The notes: a model not told the origin generated them from the letters alone. Positions 26,597-36,000 are shown, counted from the first letter of the stretch. The stretch is DNA of 64,000 nt from Dysgonomonas mossii (GCF_004569505.1 NZ_SPPK01000001.1:682001-746000); one strand, 5' to 3'. Made by a program: numbers and translations.

Positions 26597-28297
26597 ATGA
26601 AAAGGCAGAAACTCATTCAATTCCTTTCGTTAGTAGCCTTTGTTGCTATCATAGCAACATCGTGCGGCAAAAAAACAATGCCTCCTTTGGCAAATTCTTT
26701 ATTTACAACAAATCCTTCGCCGTTAGAATTGGTAGGGACTAAAGTTCCTGTTACAATAAACGGACGCTTCCCTGCTAAATGGTTCGAGAAAAGTACAACA
26801 GTTGTAGTTACACCGGTATTGAAGTATACAGGAGGTGAAACTCTTGGAACTCCTTATACATATCAGGGCGAAAAGGTAGCCGGAAACGGAATCGTAGTAC
26901 CTTATGAAGCTGGTAGTGCTATAACAATGAAGTCTGAGTTTGATTATATTCCGGCAATGAAAAAATCGGAATTATTTTTACGCTTCGATTTTTACAGAGG
27001 CGGAAAACAAGTGGTTGGCTTTGGCGATGTAAAAATTGCTGATGGTGTAGTTGCAACTCAAGCCCTTGCAAATGCGGCTACTTCAGCTCCTGCTGTTGCT
27101 CCTGACGCTTTCCAACGCATAATCAAAGAAGCTTATGATGCTGATATAATGTTCTTGATCCAACGTGCAGAATTGCGTTCTAGCGAATTGAATTCTACAA
27201 ACCTGAATGCATGGAAAGAATTGGTAAAAGAAGCAGATAGTAACGAGCGTAAGAAAGTAGATGTTGAAATTTCGGCATATGCATCTCCTGATGGAGGGTT
27301 CAAACTGAATGATCAGCTAGCTGAAAAACGTGAGAAGAATACAACAAACTATTTGACTAAAGAATTCAAGAGAAATAGTATTGATACTGAAATTAATGCT
27401 AAATATACAGCTCAAGACTGGGATGGATTCCAAAAATTAGTTCAAGCATCTAGCTTACAAGACAAAGATCTTGTTCTTAGAGTATTGTCTATGTATCCAG
27501 ATCCGGAAACCAGAGAAAAAGAAATTAAGAATATCTCAGTTGTATACTCTGATCTAGCTGAAACTATTTTACCAAAACTTCGTCGTTCTCGCCTATTGGC
27601 TAATGTAGAAATAATTGGTAAGACTGATGAGGAACTGAAAAATGTTGCAGTAAGCGGTAACCTTGGAGACCTTACAGTAGAAGAATTGTTATATGCTGCT
27701 AACTTGAATGGTGTATCTAAAGAGAAAGTATATACTTTCGTTACTCAAAAATTCCCTAACGACTATCGTGGATGGAATAACCTAGGTGCATACTATTATA
27801 AGAACGGACAAAACAGCAGAGCGGTTCAGGCTTTCAATAAGGCTGCTGAAGTTTCCTCTCGTGCAGCTGAAGCGAATATGAACTTAGCTTTAGTGTCATT
27901 GGCTGATGGAAATACTGCTAAAGCAGAGCAACTGCTTGGTAATGCAGCAGGAGCTAACTCGTTAGGTGAAACAATGGGATTGATGTATATCCAAAAAGGA
28001 GAATATAACCGTGCAGTTCAATCGTTTGGTAACACTGTATCTAACAATGCTGCATTGGCTCAGATTTTGACTAAGAATTATAGCCGTGCTCAACAAATAT
28101 TGGATGCAGTACTAACTAAAGATGCTACTACATATTATTTGGCTGCGATCGTAGCTGCAAGAACAAATAGTGCATCAGGTGTTGCCGGAAACTTAAAGTC
28201 TGCTATTCAGAATGGAGTTTCTCCTGCAGAAATAGCAAAAGATATTGAATTTGCTAAGTTCCTTACAAATCCAGATATTAAGAATATGTTATTCTAA
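26597..28297 (+). CDS. Lipoprotein with OmpA-like and TPR regions
   Basis: 566 aa. A lipoprotein signal with lipobox IATSC gives a lipidated Cys23. A beta-rich N-terminal part (about 40-140) is followed by an OmpA-like segment (about 165-340) including VDVEISAYASPDGGFKLND and LAEKREKNTTNYL, a region that in OmpA-type proteins contacts peptidoglycan. The C-terminal half (about 370-540) contains TPR-like helices (RGWNNLGAYYYKNGQNSRA, ANMNLALVSLADGN). Similar proteins are abundant in Bacteroidales; the function is unknown but envelope anchoring is likely. Codon usage and clean flanks suggest strong expression (own promoter, strong terminator). Confidence 0.8.
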   Translation: MKRQKLIQFLSLVAFVAIIATSCGKKTMPPLANSLFTTNPSPLELVGTKVPVTINGRFPAKWFEKSTTVVVTPVLKYTGGETLGTPYTYQGEKVAGNGIVVPYEAGSAITMKSEFDYIPAMKKSELFLRFDFYRGGKQVVGFGDVKIADGVVATQALANAATSAPAVAPDAFQRIIKEAYDADIMFLIQRAELRSSELNSTNLNAWKELVKEADSNERKKVDVEISAYASPDGGFKLNDQLAEKREKNTTNYLTKEFKRNSIDTEINAKYTAQDWDGFQKLVQASSLQDKDLVLRVLSMYPDPETREKEIKNISVVYSDLAETILPKLRRSRLLANVEIIGKTDEELKNVAVSGNLGDLTVEELLYAANLNGVSKEKVYTFVTQKFPNDYRGWNNLGAYYYKNGQNSRAVQAFNKAAEVSSRAAEANMNLALVSLADGNTAKAEQLLGNAAGANSLGETMGLMYIQKGEYNRAVQSFGNTVSNNAALAQILTKNYSRAQQILDAVLTKDATTYYLAAIVAARTNSASGVAGNLKSAIQNGVSPAEIAKDIEFAKFLTNPDIKNMLF

Positions 28298-28312
28298 AAT
28301 AAAGCATATCAT

Positions 28313-28347
28313 AAAAAAAGCTCAGCCGCAAAGGCTGAGCTTTTTTT
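28313..28347. terminator. Bidirectional terminator between the TPR lipoprotein and carbonic anhydrase genes
   Basis: GCTCAGCC (28320-28327) pairs with GGCTGAGC (28333-28340) around GCAAA, flanked by seven A and seven T. It sits between convergent genes. Confidence 0.93.
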
Positions 28348-28367
28348 ATGACCAAAAACGAAGATTA

Positions 28368-29066
28368 TTAAAGGTCTAAAAATTCAACCTCTCCTGATTC
28401 AATGTGGTAAATAGCTCCCACTATTTGAATCTTTCCTTCTTTATATTTTTCTGATAATATAGGTGTAGATTCTCTTAATTGCTTTACTCCATGTATAACA
28501 TTTGCTTCGATAGCCTTTTGGTACTTATCCGAACCTTCTGTTTTGAAGACTTCGTTTTCTTCATCTTCACTGTTTAGCTTATTTACAATAGATTCTATAT
28601 GACCTAATTTTTCGGCATGATCCGCATGCTGATGATCCGGATTGTGCTTGATATCCATGAATGCTTTTACTGCACCACAGCTAGTATGTCCTAAAACAAC
28701 TATAAGCGTTGAACCAAGATGTTCCGCTGCATACTCAATGCTTCCTTCTTCAAAGTCAGCCATAACATTACCGGCTGTACGGATTGAAAATAGATCGCCG
28801 AGTCCTTGGTCAAATATGATTTCAGGAGATACACGGGAATCGGAGCAGCTGACAATGACAGCAAAAGGCTGTTGCCCACTTTTGAGTTCGTCAACTCTAG
28901 CCATATCCTGATGTTGGTGTAATGGAGTACTTGATACAAAACGGAGGTTTCCTTCTTTAAGTAGAGCTAAAGGATTTTCATTTGCTTCTTGAGCATAAAC
29001 AGAAACGGTAATCAAACAGAGTGTTACAGCTGTTAAAGTTAATTTTAGATAGTTTATAATTTTCAT
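28368..29066 (-). CDS. Periplasmic beta-class carbonic anhydrase
   Basis: It hydrates CO2 to bicarbonate using zinc. It is 232 aa. The zinc ligands are Cys74, His127 and Cys130 (VSCSDSR and LGHTSCGA), with the Asp76-Arg78 dyad present. An N-terminal signal peptide (LTLTAVTLCLITVSVYAQ) sends it to the periplasm, which is less common for the beta class. Between 140 and 190 there is a His/Asp/Glu-rich insert. It forms a single-gene unit sharing a terminator with the TPR lipoprotein gene. Catalytic activity is expected because all metal ligands are in place. Confidence 0.92.
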   Translation of the reverse strand: MKIINYLKLTLTAVTLCLITVSVYAQEANENPLALLKEGNLRFVSSTPLHQHQDMARVDELKSGQQPFAVIVSCSDSRVSPEIIFDQGLGDLFSIRTAGNVMADFEEGSIEYAAEHLGSTLIVVLGHTSCGAVKAFMDIKHNPDHQHADHAEKLGHIESIVNKLNSEDEENEVFKTEGSDKYQKAIEANVIHGVKQLRESTPILSEKYKEGKIQIVGAIYHIESGEVEFLDL

Positions 29067-29264
29067 AAATGTTATGTATGTTAAAAAATCGGGTAAAAGT
29101 ATATAAAGATTCGGCTCATAATTCTTTTCGATTATGGAAATATTAATGCTCCATTGTTAAATATTATGAATAGATAAGGGGTAAATAGTATCATCTAAAA
29201 ATTTAATAAATACGAGAATCCTAAAAGAAAATAAACTATCTTTATTCAAAATAAAACGAAAACG

Positions 29265-30218
29265 ATGAAATATAACTTTTGCGGAAACAGTGGGTTACAG
29301 CTTCCTGAAATCTCATTAGGGTTGTGGCATAATTTCGGAGATGTAGATGATTTTGAAATGGCTACATCTATGATTTTACATGCCTTTGATAGTGGTATTA
29401 CACATTTTGATTTAGCCAATAATTACGGCCCACCTCCCGGAAGTGCAGAGGCTAACTTTGGAAAAGTCTTAGCTAAAGAGCTTAAAGGACACCGAGACGA
29501 GCTTATTATATCATCAAAAGCAGGTCACTTGATGTGGAATGGCCCTTATGGTGATGGCGGTTCGCGAAAGTATATTATGGCAAGTATTGATCAGAGCCTG
29601 AAACGTACTGGCTTGGAGTATTTTGATATATTTTACTCTCATCGGTATGATCCTCAGACTCCGATAGAAGAAACGATGCAAGCCTTAGTCGATATTGTTC
29701 GCCAGGGGAAAGCTTTGTATGTAGGTGTATCAAAATATCCTCCGCAGCAATTGATAAAGGCTTATGAAATATTGAAGTCACAGAATGTGCCTTGTTTGAT
29801 TTATCAGGACAAGTATAGTATGCTTGTTCGCAATCCCGAAATTGAGCATATGGCTATTAATAAAGAATATGGAGTAGGATTTATTGCATTTTCTCCATTA
29901 GCGCAAGGGTTACTTACGAATAAGTATCTGCATGGTATTCCTGAAACTTCCCGAGCTCACAAAAGCCATGGTTTTTTGCAGGAAAGTGAAATTACTCAGG
30001 ATGTGATAAAACAGGTTTCTGCATTGAACGACTTGGCTCTACAGCGTGGTCAAACTTTAGCAGAAATGGCTTTAGCATGGCTGTTACATAACGAACAGGT
30101 TACATCTGTCATAATTGGAACAAGTTCTTTGAATCAGTTGAAAGATAATCTGAAGGCTAAAGAGAATGCCAACTTTTCTGCCGAAGAGTTGACCTTGATA
30201 GAGAAAATACTGAAGTAA
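29265..30218 (+). CDS. Aldo/keto reductase, YghZ-like (L-glyceraldehyde 3-phosphate reductase type)
   Basis: 317 aa TIM-barrel NADPH-dependent reductase. The catalytic Asp and Tyr lie in FDLANNYGPPPGSAE, the Lys in IISSKAGHLMW and the His in YSHRYDPQTP. The PPPGSAE and W-GPYG motifs are typical of the YghZ group, which acts on methylglyoxal and L-glyceraldehyde 3-phosphate in E. coli. It is slightly shorter than E. coli YghZ. A -7-like TATCTTTA lies about 25 bp before the start. A terminator follows at 30245. Confidence 0.9.
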   Translation: MKYNFCGNSGLQLPEISLGLWHNFGDVDDFEMATSMILHAFDSGITHFDLANNYGPPPGSAEANFGKVLAKELKGHRDELIISSKAGHLMWNGPYGDGGSRKYIMASIDQSLKRTGLEYFDIFYSHRYDPQTPIEETMQALVDIVRQGKALYVGVSKYPPQQLIKAYEILKSQNVPCLIYQDKYSMLVRNPEIEHMAINKEYGVGFIAFSPLAQGLLTNKYLHGIPETSRAHKSHGFLQESEITQDVIKQVSALNDLALQRGQTLAEMALAWLLHNEQVTSVIIGTSSLNQLKDNLKAKENANFSAEELTLIEKILK

Positions 30219-30244
30219 AAAACATCCGTTTTTAATGACAAAAG

Positions 30245-30280
30245 AAGGATATATTATCATGATATATCCTTTTAAATTTT
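30245..30280 (+). terminator. Terminator of the aldo/keto reductase gene
   Basis: AAGGATATAT (30245-30254) pairs with ATATATCCTT (30262-30271), followed by TTAAATTTTT. It ends 12 bp before the next gene's start. Confidence 0.7.
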
Positions 30281-30292
30281 TATCTTTAGTAT

Positions 30293-31060
30293 ATGAAAAA
30301 GACAGTTATAGTCCTGATCTTTGTCTTTATTACCGGAATAAGCTTTTCTCAGAATAAAGATCAATATCCCGTAGCTGTATATAAGCTAATGAAGGCTTAT
30401 CCCGAGAGCATTGTGGCTTTTGAGAACTCTAATATTGTCTTAAAAGACGGAAGAACTATCAAATATGAAGAAGGTGGAACGAAGACTCACTCTGATCTGA
30501 TGAACAGTAACGATCTAGGAGATATCTTTACATATCCTTATATCAAAGGAAAGGTTGAGAATATTTCTAAGAATTACGATCCGGGACGAATAAGAAATGA
30601 AGAGCTCTTAAAGTTAATGTATGGGTCTACTTCAGCGGAAGTGCAAGCTAATTTGGTTACCATCACTTGGTGTCCAACGCTTGTAAACCAGACTCTGAGA
30701 GTGACGAAGATAAATGGTGTTGCGAAGCAATTGCAGAAAGTATCGGACGAATTCGATAAGCATCCCGAGTTACGGGAATACCTGTATAGTTCGGGCGTAT
30801 TTAACTGGCGAAAGATAAGAGGAACAAACAGACTGAGCAGTCATAGCTTTGGTACTGCTATCGATCTGAATGTGAAATATTCCAATTATTGGCAATGGGA
30901 CTGCCGTTGTAAATCAGAGGACGCAACTTTACAGTATAAAAACAGAATACCGCAACTTATAGTCGATATATTCGAGAAGTATGGATTTATTTGGGGAGGC
31001 AAGTGGTATCATTATGATACAATGCACTTTGAATATCGACCGGAACTTCTTATCGACTAA
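30293..31060 (+). CDS. M15-family D-Ala-D-Ala carboxypeptidase-like zinc peptidase
   Basis: 255 aa with a signal peptide (VIVLIFVFITGISFSQ). It likely trims peptidoglycan peptides in the periplasm. The zinc site is His184 and Asp191 (SSHSFGTAIDLN) with His245 (DTMHFEYRPE); WGGKWYH is also conserved. Four Cys residues (CP, CR, C) outside the active site may form a disulfide. The -7-like TATCTTTA at 30281-30288 is so close to the ATG that the mRNA would have almost no leader; otherwise read-through from the reductase gene would be needed. It converges on aspS. Confidence 0.87.
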   Translation: MKKTVIVLIFVFITGISFSQNKDQYPVAVYKLMKAYPESIVAFENSNIVLKDGRTIKYEEGGTKTHSDLMNSNDLGDIFTYPYIKGKVENISKNYDPGRIRNEELLKLMYGSTSAEVQANLVTITWCPTLVNQTLRVTKINGVAKQLQKVSDEFDKHPELREYLYSSGVFNWRKIRGTNRLSSHSFGTAIDLNVKYSNYWQWDCRCKSEDATLQYKNRIPQLIVDIFEKYGFIWGGKWYHYDTMHFEYRPELLID

Positions 31061-31099
31061 GACTATCCAACCGATAACAACACGTGTTTTTAAAACGAG

Positions 31100-31132
31100 A
31101 AAGCGCTCTAACTTCATAGTTAGAGCGCTTTT
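31100..31132. terminator. Bidirectional terminator between the M15 peptidase gene and aspS
   Basis: A perfect 14-bp stem (31100-31113 with 31118-31131, loop TCAT) with core AGCGCTCTAACT is flanked by A and T tracts. Confidence 0.9.
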
Positions 31133-31151
31133 GACTTATATAGGATCTGTT

Positions 31152-32906
31152 TTATTCCTTTATTTCTACTTTCAAGTTCAGCTCCTCAAGTTGAGCCGGA
31201 TCAAGAGTTGCCGGAGCATCTATCATCATATCACGTCCCGAGTTATTCTTAGGGAATGCAATACAGTCACGGATACTATCCAATCCTGCAAACAATGACA
31301 CCAAACGATCTAAACCAAAAGCCAGACCAGCATGTGGAGGTGCTCCATATTTGAATGCATTCATCAGGAAGCCAAACTGTGCCTGAGCTTTTTCTTCAGT
31401 GAAGCCTAGTATTTGGAACATCTTATTCTGTAGTTGACTGTTGAAAATACGGACAGAGCCTCCTCCTACTTCTACGCCGTTGATTACCATATCATAGGCA
31501 TTGGCACGAACTGCTCCCGGATCACTATCAAGCAAGGCTATATCTTCTTCTTTAGGACTTGTAAACGGATGGTGTTTTGCGAAATAACGTCCCAGCTCTT
31601 CATCTTTCTCTAACAGAGGGAAGTCAATTACCCATAGACAGTTAAACTGATTCTTGTCTCTTAGCCCAAGTTGATCTGCTACTTCTAGACGAAGTTCTCC
31701 TAGCTGTTTCTGTGCCTTTTCTGTTTCACCGCAGATAATTAGTATAAGGTCTCCCGGTTCTGCCTGACAGCGTTCTGCCCACTTCTTCAAATCCTCAGGG
31801 CTATAGAACTTATCTACAGAAGATTTTAATGAGCCATCCGCCTCGTAGCGGGCATAGACAAGCCCTTTTGCTCCTATCTGCGGGCGTTTTACATAGTCAG
31901 TCAGGGCATCAATCTGCTTACGGGTATATGAAGCTCCTCCTTTAGCGCAGATAGCTCCTACGTATTCAGATGAATCGAATACGACAAAATCTTTACCTTC
32001 TGTCAAGTCTTTTATTTCTACGAATTCCATACCAAAACGTGTATCCGGTTTATCAGAACCGTAATACTTCATGGCATGCGCATAAGTCATACGAGGAAAA
32101 TCAGGAATATCAATTCCCTTTACAACTTTGAACAGATGCTTTGTTAATCCTTCAAACATATTTAGCACATCCTCCTGATTAACATACGACATCTCACAGT
32201 CGATCTGAGTAAATTCAGGTTGACGGTCTGCTCTCAAGTCTTCGTCACGGAAACATTTAACGATCTGGAAATATCGATCAAATCCCGAAACCATCAATAG
32301 CTGTTTGAATAATTGCGGCGATTGTGGCAGTGCATAAAATTCACCCGGATTCATACGAGATGGTACAACAAAGTCACGTGCCCCCTCGGGAGTGGAACCA
32401 ATAAGAACAGGTGTTTCTACCTCAAGGAATTGACGCTCGTCTAAATAACGACGTGTTTCGAATGCTATTTTGTGACGAAGTTCAAGGTTTTTTCTTACCA
32501 CATCGCGACGCAAATCAAGATATCGGTATTTCATTCTTAAGTCATCGCCGCCATCAGTATTGTCTTCTATCGTAAATGGTGGTGTATCTGATGTATTTAA
32601 TATTACAAGTTCGTTAACGATAATCTCAATATCGCCGGTAGACCTGTTGGGGTTCTTACTCGAACGCTCTTCTACGTTACCTGTCACCTGCAATACGTAT
32701 TCGCGACCTATTTTATTCGCTCGCTCGTACAAGTCGGCATTGATATCTTTACTGAATGACAATTGAGTAATACCGTAACGGTCGCGGAGGTCGATAAATG
32801 TCACTCCACCACCAAGCTTGCGGACAGCGTTTACCCATCCGGCTAACGTTACTTCTTTGTTTACATCTGCAAGAGTTAATTCTCCGCACGTATGATTCCT
32901 ATACAT
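31152..32906 (-). CDS. aspS: Aspartyl-tRNA synthetase, bacterial type
   Basis: It charges tRNA-Asp with aspartate in the cytoplasm. It is 584 aa. The N-terminal OB-fold anticodon-binding domain (about 1-105), the class II core with motif 2 ([16 protein letters not shown]) and motif 3 ([15 protein letters not shown]), and the bacterial-type GAD insertion (about 290-420) are all seen. The presence of GAD marks the bacterial rather than the archaeal type. The ABM-domain gene lies 19 bp upstream on the same strand, so aspS may be co-transcribed with it. Confidence 0.97.
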   Translation of the reverse strand: MYRNHTCGELTLADVNKEVTLAGWVNAVRKLGGGVTFIDLRDRYGITQLSFSKDINADLYERANKIGREYVLQVTGNVEERSSKNPNRSTGDIEIIVNELVILNTSDTPPFTIEDNTDGGDDLRMKYRYLDLRRDVVRKNLELRHKIAFETRRYLDERQFLEVETPVLIGSTPEGARDFVVPSRMNPGEFYALPQSPQLFKQLLMVSGFDRYFQIVKCFRDEDLRADRQPEFTQIDCEMSYVNQEDVLNMFEGLTKHLFKVVKGIDIPDFPRMTYAHAMKYYGSDKPDTRFGMEFVEIKDLTEGKDFVVFDSSEYVGAICAKGGASYTRKQIDALTDYVKRPQIGAKGLVYARYEADGSLKSSVDKFYSPEDLKKWAERCQAEPGDLILIICGETEKAQKQLGELRLEVADQLGLRDKNQFNCLWVIDFPLLEKDEELGRYFAKHHPFTSPKEEDIALLDSDPGAVRANAYDMVINGVEVGGGSVRIFNSQLQNKMFQILGFTEEKAQAQFGFLMNAFKYGAPPHAGLAFGLDRLVSLFAGLDSIRDCIAFPKNNSGRDMMIDAPATLDPAQLEELNLKVEIKE

Positions 32907-32925
32907 ATATATTATTTGATGATAT

Positions 32926-33216
32926 TTAATACACTTTTTTGATTATATCTACAGACAGACTTTCCACTTTTCCTTCTATCGCTTTTACAAAAGCCTTGAA
33001 ATGATCCGTATTATTATGCTCATCTATTGCAGCCTGAGACTTCCAAACTTCCAGAATTGTATACTTTAAAGGGTTCTTTACATCTTGATGCAAATCGTAT
33101 GAGATATTCCCATCTTCTTTACGTGTGCCATCTACCACATTTTGAAACACTTTTTCCAATTCTTCCTGAAATTCGGCTTTAACTACAATTACAGCAACAA
33201 TCTTCAATTCTGTCAT
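32926..33216 (-). CDS. ABM-domain monooxygenase-like protein (cytoplasmic)
   Basis: 96 aa, a single dimeric alpha-beta barrel domain of the antibiotic biosynthesis monooxygenase superfamily. Typical elements are [56 protein letters not shown] and the closing strand. These small proteins act as quinone or aldehyde-handling enzymes, but no substrate is evident. It is a clear paralogue of the lipoprotein gene next upstream (shared ISY-LHQD and [16 protein letters not shown]). The start is 19 bp before aspS. The 9-bp repeats upstream contain two TACTTTTG sequences that could act as -7 elements. Confidence 0.85.
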   Translation of the reverse strand: MTELKIVAVIVVKAEFQEELEKVFQNVVDGTRKEDGNISYDLHQDVKNPLKYTILEVWKSQAAIDEHNNTDHFKAFVKAIEGKVESLSVDIIKKVY

Positions 33217-33240
33217 AGCTTTTATTCTTTTATAATCTTT

Positions 33241-33297
33241 AAGGTTACAAAAGTAACAAAAGTAACAGATATAAGTATATTTTCTGTTTGTTACTTT
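33241..33297. repeat. Tandem 9-bp repeats (AAAGTAACA) with an inverted copy
   Basis: AAGGTTACA, AAAGTAACA and AAAGTAACA follow each other at 33241-33267, and the reverse complement TGTTACTTT lies at 33289-33297, giving a possible hairpin. On the minus strand the array holds two overlapping TACTTTTG sequences 25-40 bp before the ABM gene start, matching TAnnTTTG. The same unit forms the array at 24548-24574. The remaining gap to 33470 shows nothing else I recognise. Confidence 0.6.
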
Positions 33298-33470
33298 TCT
33301 TGTCTCGCTTTGTTTTTATGTGTTTTGAGACATCAAGTATTTACTCTATTCTTTCTGTATCACTTTTTGTCTGTCAGCTACCTATCTGTTGTATCAAAGA
33401 TCTTTATATTAGACAATCTTGTTATCTAAAAATACAAATCTAAGATATCTCTAATGGAAGAAGCCGGTGA

Positions 33471-33884
33471 TTAATATACCAACTTTAAAATACTTACTTC
33501 CGATTTTTCTATCATACCTTTCGATGCTTCTTTAAATGTTTTAAAGTGCTCCGTGTTATTGTGATAATCTATAGCTGCTTGTGATTTCCATTCTTCAAGC
33601 ATTACAAACTTTGTAGAGTCGCTGATATCTTGATGCAGATTGTAACTGATACAGCCATCTTCTTCTTGGCTGCCCTGAACCAATGTCTGAAAAATAGGTA
33701 GAATTTCTTTTATAGCCTCCGGTTTAACGGTCATTATTGCAACTATTTTGAGCTCATCTCCTGTTCTTTCGTCTTCCATATCCGATTTTATTACAATAGT
33801 ATCGTCTTGTCCTGTCTGCGTCTTATGTGTACAGCCAGCCATTAGGATTAATCCTAATAATAAAGGGAATACAATTTTTTTCAT
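33471..33884 (-). CDS. ABM-domain lipoprotein (paralogue of the cytoplasmic ABM protein)
   Basis: 137 aa. A lipoprotein signal (FPLLLGLILMAGC) and a short polar linker rich in Thr, Asp and Glu (about 20-43) precede an ABM domain that closely matches the neighbouring gene: LKIVAIMTVKPEAIKEIL, DGCISYNLHQDISDS and [19 protein letters not shown]. The pair thus places the same fold in the cytoplasm and on the envelope. An arrangement by tandem duplication is likely. Function is unknown. The unknown secreted-protein gene lies 74 bp upstream. Confidence 0.83.
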   Translation of the reverse strand: MKKIVFPLLLGLILMAGCTHKTQTGQDDTIVIKSDMEDERTGDELKIVAIMTVKPEAIKEILPIFQTLVQGSQEEDGCISYNLHQDISDSTKFVMLEEWKSQAAIDYHNNTEHFKTFKEASKGMIEKSEVSILKLVY

Positions 33885-33958
33885 AATCTGTTTTATATTT
33901 ATAGTTCTGTTTCTATCTTTCAGAAATTTATACTTAAGCCTTTCCTTCGTTGAACTTC

Positions 33959-34465
33959 TTATTTAAGTTTCTTTCTTATTTCTTCTTCTAATTTACCTTT
34001 CTCTATTGATTTTTCTAACTTCTCCACGCTTCCATCTTTTTTCAGATATCCTCTGTTTTTTCGATAAAACGCTGCAACCGTTTCTAATGCCGCCTTTGTG
34101 CATAGGATATTATCTTTTGAGTAGTTGTTATCAAAAGAGTATCTAGTCCAACCCAGCATAAAAGGCATTAATAGTTCTGGATTGACTTTTATGAAATCTA
34201 CAACTCGGCTATCTACACCCACACTAACATTCGGTGTACCTGTAAGCCAGGCCATAAAAAAGGCATTTGCTTCTTGTCTCTTAATAGGCTCTTTTCCTAA
34301 CGGCGTGCCTAATAACCAGTCTATAGTCTCTTTTACTTGGGGTTCGTATGTAGTATAAGCGTCTTTACTCTCAAATTTATAATTTTTAGGAACTTCATAT
34401 CCCTGAGCTAACAAACTTGTAGTTAAAACCGTAAATACTGCAAGGAATAACAGATGTCTTTTCAT
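33959..34465 (-). CDS. Secreted protein of unknown function
   Basis: 168 aa. A signal peptide (LLFLAVFTVLTTSLLAQ) is followed by a mostly helical protein. Visible segments are a TTYEPQVKETIDWLLGTPLG entry, FFMAWLTGTPNVSV, LMPFMLGWTRYSF and a highly charged Lys/Glu-rich C-terminal helix (about 145-168). I do not recognise a family name. A -7 element TATATTTG on the minus strand (34501-34494) lies 28 bp before the ATG, so the gene probably has its own promoter. It points in the same direction as the two ABM genes, and read-through into the lipoprotein gene is possible. Confidence 0.7.
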   Translation of the reverse strand: MKRHLLFLAVFTVLTTSLLAQGYEVPKNYKFESKDAYTTYEPQVKETIDWLLGTPLGKEPIKRQEANAFFMAWLTGTPNVSVGVDSRVVDFIKVNPELLMPFMLGWTRYSFDNNYSKDNILCTKAALETVAAFYRKNRGYLKKDGSVEKLEKSIEKGKLEEEIRKKLK

Positions 34466-34833
34466 AATGATTAGTGTTTAATAGATTTCTATACAAATAT
34501 ATACAATGACGTTAATAGAAAATATTCGAAAGCTAAAAAACTTTCTTTTTTTCTTATAACATCCCAATTTATTGTTCGAATCTTATGCACTCGTGAGCGC
34601 CTTCTATTTTGGCATAGATAAAACAGTCTCATTCTTATTATCCTATGGATCAACATGACAACAAGAGACTGTATCTGATGTATCGTCTCCTTATTGTTAA
34701 ATATTCTTTCTGTATTTGTAAGTTTGGTAAATTTATTCTTTATTTGCATCATTAACATAGTTTTGTTTATAAACCTCAAAAAATCAACGCCTATAGAATA
34801 GACATTACTCTAAATTTTTAAATATAAGAGATA
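34466..34833. other. Divergent intergenic region with promoters on both strands
   Basis: This 368-bp stretch separates the secreted-protein gene (minus) from the sigma factor gene (plus). It holds TATATTTG on the minus strand at 34501-34494, and on the plus strand TTG (34694-34696) followed after 22 bp by TAAGTTTG (34719-34726), about 107 bp before the sigma ATG. The 96-codon minus-strand reading inside it has no family features and overlaps both promoter regions. I see no RNA gene. Confidence 0.5.
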
Positions 34834-35424
34834 ATGGAAACATTAATTACTATGACTGATGAACAATTGGTCTGTGATTATTCTAACGGCAACAATCTTG
34901 CTTTTGATATCCTGCTAGAACGTCATAAAAGAAGTGTATATAATTACATTTTTTTTACTGTGCGTAATAGAGAACTTGCAGAAGATATTTTCCAAGAAAC
35001 ATTCATAAAAGCAATCGTTACTATCAAGCAGGGACGTTATACCGAATCGGGTAAGTTTCGTGCATGGATTTCTCGGATAGCTCATAATTTGATTATTGAC
35101 CATTTTCGTCAGGAGAAAAACGAAAATACGGTATCAAATGACGAGGCTCCTGTAGACTTATTAAATAACCCTACACTATGTGATGGCACTATTGAGGACG
35201 AACTAATCAAGGTGCAAATAACATCTGATATTAGAAAGTTAATATCTTTTTTGCCTGAAAATCAGCGCGAAGTTTTAGAAATGCGCTATTACCAAGATCT
35301 TAGTTTTAAAGAAATAGCAGACCAAACAGGGGTTAGCATCAATACGGCGTTGGGCCGTATGCGCTATGCCATCCTTAATATGCGTCGTATGGCAGAAGAA
35401 AATAACATTGTTCTTACAATGTAG
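34834..35424 (+). CDS. ECF-type RNA polymerase sigma factor (sigma-70 family)
   Basis: 196 aa from the ATG at 34834 (a second ATG, at 34852, is also possible). Region 2 is seen at about 20-90 (FDILLERHKRSVYNYIFF, ELAEDIFQETFIKAI, ISRIAHNLIIDHFR), and region 4 at about 135-190 (LPENQREVLEMRYY, SFKEIADQTGVSINTALGRM). Regions 1.1 and 3 are missing, as in ECF factors. No anti-sigma gene is adjacent, and a terminator follows directly, so it is a solitary sigma factor. The stimulus and target promoters cannot be read from the sequence. Confidence 0.92.
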   Translation: METLITMTDEQLVCDYSNGNNLAFDILLERHKRSVYNYIFFTVRNRELAEDIFQETFIKAIVTIKQGRYTESGKFRAWISRIAHNLIIDHFRQEKNENTVSNDEAPVDLLNNPTLCDGTIEDELIKVQITSDIRKLISFLPENQREVLEMRYYQDLSFKEIADQTGVSINTALGRMRYAILNMRRMAEENNIVLTM

Positions 35425-35453
35425 TATTTTATTAAAGTAGTTTTTTTAGGTGA

Positions 35454-35497
35454 GAAAGGAAAAAGATGTGTTATAAATAACATTTCTTTTTCCTTTC
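35454..35497 (+). terminator. Terminator of the sigma factor gene
   Basis: A 20-bp stem with two mismatches (GAAAGGAAAAAGATGTGTTA at 35454-35473 against the right arm 35478-35497) is followed by an A/T-rich tail. It lies 30 bp after the stop. Confidence 0.7.
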
Positions 35498-35560
35498 ATT
35501 TTCAGAATATTATATTATTTTTATCCCATATTTTTTTAATACTATAAAAACAATAAAATT

Positions 35561-35935
35561 ATGGAATGGTATCTGAAAGTATTGAAGCAGTATGCAGACT
35601 TTAGTGGTAGGGCTAGGCGCACGGAATATTGGATGTTTTATCTTTTCAACTCTTTTATTCCGATAGGTTTGATGATTATTGGCGGCATATTATTCGCCAT
35701 GAACGAATCTTCAATTCCTTTTATAATATGCATGGTACTGGTTGGTTTATACAGTTTGGCTGTTTTTATACCAAGTTTAGCAGTTACGGTGAGAAGGTTG
35801 CATGATACAAATCATAGTGGCTGGATGTATTTTGTTTCACTTATACCTCTAATTGGTGGTATTTGGTTGTTAATCCTTCTTTGTACTGATGGTACTCATG
35901 GACAAAATCAATACGGACCCGACCCGAAAGAGTAA
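35561..35935 (+). CDS. DUF805 membrane protein
   Basis: 124 aa integral membrane protein. The N-terminal YLKVLKQYADFSGRARRTEYW is the DUF805 signature. Four hydrophobic segments follow (about 25-47, 52-75, 80-90 partly, 93-112), with the conserved SLAVTVRRLHDTNHSGWM motif between. The C-terminus ends with DGTHGQNQYGPDP, also typical. The function of the family is unknown. It is a single gene between two strong terminators. Confidence 0.9.
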   Translation: MEWYLKVLKQYADFSGRARRTEYWMFYLFNSFIPIGLMIIGGILFAMNESSIPFIICMVLVGLYSLAVFIPSLAVTVRRLHDTNHSGWMYFVSLIPLIGGIWLLILLCTDGTHGQNQYGPDPKE

Positions 35936-36000
35936 TACGTAGATTCTATTTAAAGCTTCCGATGATTATAAATAAAACGTTTGTGAAGTTAATAAGATAC

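Noticed and set aside
34489..34779. Minus-strand reading of 96 codons between the secreted protein and the sigma factor
   Set aside because: No family features, composition typical of AT-rich noncoding DNA, and it overlaps promoter elements on both strands.
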